The translations under genes were made by a program, and so were the position numbers. The notes beneath the pieces are model-generated. The model had not been told where the DNA came from, did not search any database, and saw nothing but the letters and a program-made list of their open reading frames with translations. Below are positions 5,998-8,010 of a stretch of 8,010 nt of DNA, one piece after another. This DNA is from JANPII01 sp031424915 (GTDB taxonomy: Bacteria; Pseudomonadota; Alphaproteobacteria; Rickettsiales; Midichloriaceae). The DNA lies in contig JANPII010000105.1 in assembly GCA_031424915.1 (NCBI GenBank), positions 1-8,010 of the forward strand, given 5' to 3'. Position 1 is the stretch's first letter. Every line of letters starts with the position of its first letter.

Positions 5998-7296
5998 GTG
6001 GATAAAATTATAGTGCGTGGCGGCAAAAAGCTAGTGGGCTCCATTTCGATTAGCGGGGCAAAGAATGCAGCTTTAGCAATATTACCTGCCACTTTACTTA
6101 CAAAAGAACCATTGATTATCAAAAACGTACCTGATATTCAAGACATCTCCAGCATGCTAATGTTATTACAGCATAATGGAGTGCAAGCAGAAGTGCGTGG
6201 CAATTCTGATTTAGAGCACGCCAGCCAAAATAGGCAGGTGATATTGTGTAGCGATAAAATCCATGATTTGACTGCTCCTTATGACTTAGTACGCAAAATG
6301 CGTGCCTCCGTCTTAGTATTAGGCCCTCTTCTGGCACGCTTTGGCGAAGCTAAGGTGTCTATGCCAGGAGGATGTGCTATAGGAAATCGCCCAATAGACA
6401 TACACATTTCTGCCCTACAACAGATGGGGGCTCATATTGAGATTGAGCATGGCTATGTGCATGCCCACATTAGTGGACGATTACAGGGTGCCAAGATTTT
6501 CTTTGATAGGGTTTCAGTTGGTGCTACCGAAAATATACTTATGGCCTCAACTTTAGCCCAAGGGCGTACTGAGCTCCATAATGCAGCACGAGAACCAGAA
6601 ATAATTGATTTAGTACGCTGCTTGCGCGCTATGGGTGCACAAATCAGTGGTGAGGGTAGTGATGTTATTATAATAGATGGGATAAAACAGCTGCATGGCG
6701 CTGAACATATCCTTATTGCTGACCGCATTGAAGCGGGAACATATGCAGTTGCAGCAGCAATTACCAAAGGAGAATTAGAATTACTCTATATTGATCCAAC
6801 ATTAATTGAGTCCCCATTACATTATTTAGAGCAATGTGGTGTAGAAGTAGAGCGTAATATAAATAGCGTGACTATACGCTCGAAAGATGTTTTGCACCCA
6901 GTCAACATCAAAACCCAGCCCTATCCTAATTTTCCTACCGACTTGCAAGCACAAGTAATGACACTACTATGCTGTGCAGATGGCATTTCACATATAGAAG
7001 AAACCATATTCGAGAACCGTTTTATGCATGTCCCAGAACTTAACCGTATGGGAGCAGAAATTGAGATCATAGGCAGCCTAGCTATAATAAATGGTAACCG
7101 TCAGTTCACAGGTGCAGAAGTGATGGCAACAGACCTGCGTGCTTCAGTAGCCCTGATCCTAGCAGCTTTGGCTTCTTCAGAAGATGATGAAACTATAATC
7201 AACCGGATTTACCACCTTGATCGCGGCTATGAAAATTTAGTAGACAAGTTATTCCGCTGCGGCGCCAATATACAGCGGGCCCACTTGATAGCTTGA
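5998..7296 (+). CDS. murA: UDP-N-acetylglucosamine 1-carboxyvinyltransferase MurA
   Basis: This enzyme transfers the enolpyruvyl group of phosphoenolpyruvate to UDP-GlcNAc, the first committed step of peptidoglycan synthesis, in the cytoplasm (EC 2.5.1.7). At 432 residues it has the usual length plus a short insertion. Active-site landmarks are present: Lys22-Asn23 in SGAKNA; Arg102 in RKMRAS; the catalytic loop PGGCAIGNRPIDIH with Cys126 (Cys115 in E. coli numbering) and Arg131; Asp315 in NFPTDLQAQ (general base, Asp305 in E. coli); Arg381 in TDLRAS; and Arg409 in HLDRGYE. Cys126 is the residue alkylated by fosfomycin, so the enzyme is predicted to be of the sensitive type. The two inverted alpha/beta domains are complete with no frameshift. 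It starts with GTG behind a good ribosome site and promoter, and stands alone, divergent from the symporter gene. Its presence means the host still makes, or recently made, peptidoglycan. Confidence 0.98.
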   Translation: MDKIIVRGGKKLVGSISISGAKNAALAILPATLLTKEPLIIKNVPDIQDISSMLMLLQHNGVQAEVRGNSDLEHASQNRQVILCSDKIHDLTAPYDLVRKMRASVLVLGPLLARFGEAKVSMPGGCAIGNRPIDIHISALQQMGAHIEIEHGYVHAHISGRLQGAKIFFDRVSVGATENILMASTLAQGRTELHNAAREPEIIDLVRCLRAMGAQISGEGSDVIIIDGIKQLHGAEHILIADRIEAGTYAVAAAITKGELELLYIDPTLIESPLHYLEQCGVEVERNINSVTIRSKDVLHPVNIKTQPYPNFPTDLQAQVMTLLCCADGISHIEETIFENRFMHVPELNRMGAEIEIIGSLAIINGNRQFTGAEVMATDLRASVALILAALASSEDDETIINRIYHLDRGYENLVDKLFRCGANIQRAHLIA

Positions 7297-7316
7297 AATT
7301 AATTAAGCACTTTTTT
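7291..7316 (+). terminator. Weak rho-independent terminator overlapping the murA stop
   Basis: GCTTGA (7291-7296, including the stop codon) can pair with TTAAGC (7303-7308) around a 6-base AT loop, with one G-T pair, and is followed after two bases by TTTTTT (7311-7316). The stem is short and AT-rich, so efficiency is doubtful, but a hairpin plus T run right after a gene is the expected layout. Confidence 0.4.
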
Positions 7317-7318
7317 AA

Positions 7319-7450
7319 CGCCAATTTTGGATTAGACCAGTGCAGAAAGTCCTCCTCACGAGGCCATGCCAGTGGCCGTGGTGATCCATTAAATGTTAAT
7401 GTTTCTAGATTGCCGCGCCATCGCACACCTTATCCAATCCAAAACTGGGG
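7319..7450. repeat. Degenerate palindromic dispersed repeat (about 132 bp)
   Basis: The ends 7319-7336 and 7433-7450 are inverted copies matching at 15 of 18 positions (core TTTTGGATT/AATCCAAAA is perfect). The interior is richer in G+C than its surroundings and reads CACGAGGCCATGCC, AGTGGCCGTGGTGATCCAT and CTAGATTGCCGCGCC. From memory this strongly resembles the palindromic repeats of many proteobacterial genomes that carry GAGGCC..GTGGCCGTGGCGATCC and TGGATTGCCGCG, often mis-annotated as small proteins. GGCCA/TGGCC (7362-7377) forms an inner hairpin. It probably does not encode a protein; it is a miniature repeat or a remnant of one. Confidence 0.5.
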
Positions 7451-7465
7451 TTTTTATCCATAGTT

Positions 7466-7518
7466 TAGAGCAATTAACCATTTGTTAATTGCTTTGCTCT
7501 ACTATTCATTAAGAATAG
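7466..7518 (+). promoter_or_regulatory. Two consecutive hairpins upstream of the right-edge gene
   Basis: A perfect 10-bp stem, AGCAATTAAC/GTTAATTGCT (7469-7478 with 7484-7493), has a 5-base loop. An alternative outer pairing TAGAGCAA/TTGCTCTA (7466-7473 with 7494-7501) competes with it. Directly after comes CTATTC/GAATAG (7502-7507 with 7513-7518). They end 22 bases before the ATG at 7541, just upstream of its ribosome site. They could be an operator, an mRNA leader structure or a terminator of upstream transcription; no T run follows. I could not identify a convincing promoter for the downstream gene here. Confidence 0.4.
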
Positions 7519-7540
7519 CAATAATTTATGGAGTATCCAT

Positions 7541-8010
7541 ATGACAAAGGGTAAGGCAAATGAGACAGGGTTTACTAACTTGAAAACGAACTATCAACCT
7601 TTAGGGGCTGAGAATATTAAAAAATTAGGCGCTGAAGAGCTCAAGAAGATCACGGTAAGTAAAGAGTGGAAAAAAGCTAATTTAACATCGGACACTATAG
7701 CTTCGGGTCTAGCGATATTAGTAGGGGAATTAAGAATAAATCTCAAATCCTCCGAGCTATCAAAAGAAGTGGGCAACGCTGTCGAAAGCATGGCAAAATT
7801 ACTCACAAGCAAAGAAGGAAGACTTTTAATTAGGTCATGCACTCTAAATCCAGAAGCATTTTTAGCTATAAATAATGAAATGCAAGCAAGGCTTGGCATT
7901 TCTGTCGGCCAAGGTGGAGAGAAAAATTCTGACTTTGTTCAAGCTATGAATCAGAATATGCTCCAAATGGCAGTGGCAGGTAAATCCCCAGAAGAGCATG
8001 CTAAATTAGC
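7541..8010 (+). CDS. Hypothetical protein, N-terminal 156 residues (truncated by window edge)
   Basis: An open frame without a stop runs from the ATG at 7541 to the right edge (156 full codons). The start is well supported by GGAG at 7530-7533 with a 7-base spacer. The protein is hydrophilic and appears mostly helical, beginning MTKGKANETGFTNLKTNYQP, followed by a Lys/Glu-rich segment (IKKLGAEELKKITVSKEW), a mildly hydrophobic stretch (TIASGLAILVGEL) and an amphipathic region with many Asn, Gln and Met residues (QAMNQNMLQMAVAGKSPEEH). There is no signal peptide, membrane segment or motif I recognise. It lies behind murA, separated by a terminator-like hairpin and a palindromic repeat, so it is probably an independent transcription unit. 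It could be an effector or a lineage-specific cytoplasmic protein; no function is assigned. Confidence 0.8.
   Translation, partial: MTKGKANETGFTNLKTNYQPLGAENIKKLGAEELKKITVSKEWKKANLTSDTIASGLAILVGELRINLKSSELSKEVGNAVESMAKLLTSKEGRLLIRSCTLNPEAFLAINNEMQARLGISVGQGGEKNSDFVQAMNQNMLQMAVAGKSPEEHAKL

Noticed and set aside
7199..7426. Minus-strand open frame of 75 codons covering the end of murA and the palindromic repeat
   Set aside because: It overlaps murA antisense, has no ribosome site, and its only protein-like part lies in the dispersed palindromic repeat, a type often mis-called as a gene.
7528..7554. Eight-codon frame starting ATGGAG just before the right-edge gene, a possible leader peptide
   Set aside because: Its ATG overlaps the GGAG ribosome site of the real gene and it has no ribosome site of its own; most likely chance.
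7594..7899. Minus-strand open frame of 101 codons at the right end
   Set aside because: It is antisense to the plus-strand frame from 7541, which has a good ribosome site and runs open to the edge.

Overview
The window is AT-rich, gene-sparse bacterial DNA. It has four complete protein genes, two genes cut by the window edges, and structured intergenic gaps. The only confidently placed housekeeping gene is murA (peptidoglycan synthesis). The rest of the content is a pentapeptide-repeat protein, a large membrane/coiled-coil protein I cannot assign, a sodium/solute symporter fused to a quorum-sensor-like membrane module with a decayed histidine-kinase tail, and short palindromic repeats between genes. 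Together this suggests a reduced but repeat-bearing alphaproteobacterial endosymbiont or intracellular bacterium of the Rickettsiales/Holosporales kind. That placement is inference from gene style. No rRNA, tRNA or phylogenetic marker other than murA is present to prove it.

Layout: the left half is transcribed leftwards (minus strand). A promoter at about 1061-1088 leads into the pentapeptide-repeat gene (260-1018). Ten bases after its stop begins a second gene (1-249) that runs off the left edge; its ribosome site overlaps the stop of the first, so the two look like one translationally linked operon. Upstream lies the unassigned 586/590-residue protein (1197-2957/2969), then a 256-bp gap holding a 160-bp inverted-repeat element (3038-3197), then the 852-residue symporter/sensor fusion (3226-5784).

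The 213-bp gap at 5785-5997 is the divergent control region between the symporter (minus) and murA (plus). It has a near-consensus sigma70 promoter (TTGCTT, 17 bp, TATAAT) and a good ribosome site for murA. murA (5998-7296) is complete and keeps all the active-site residues I could check. Behind it come a weak terminator-like hairpin, a second palindromic element (7319-7450) and two consecutive hairpins (7466-7518). A last plus-strand gene (7541 to the right edge) is a helical protein that I do not recognise.

Nothing here forms an obvious defence, toxin or CRISPR system. The most interesting items are the three-part symporter/CqsS-like/degenerate-kinase protein and the two miniature palindromic elements. 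Apart from the short operon at the left edge, the genes do not appear to form one pathway.
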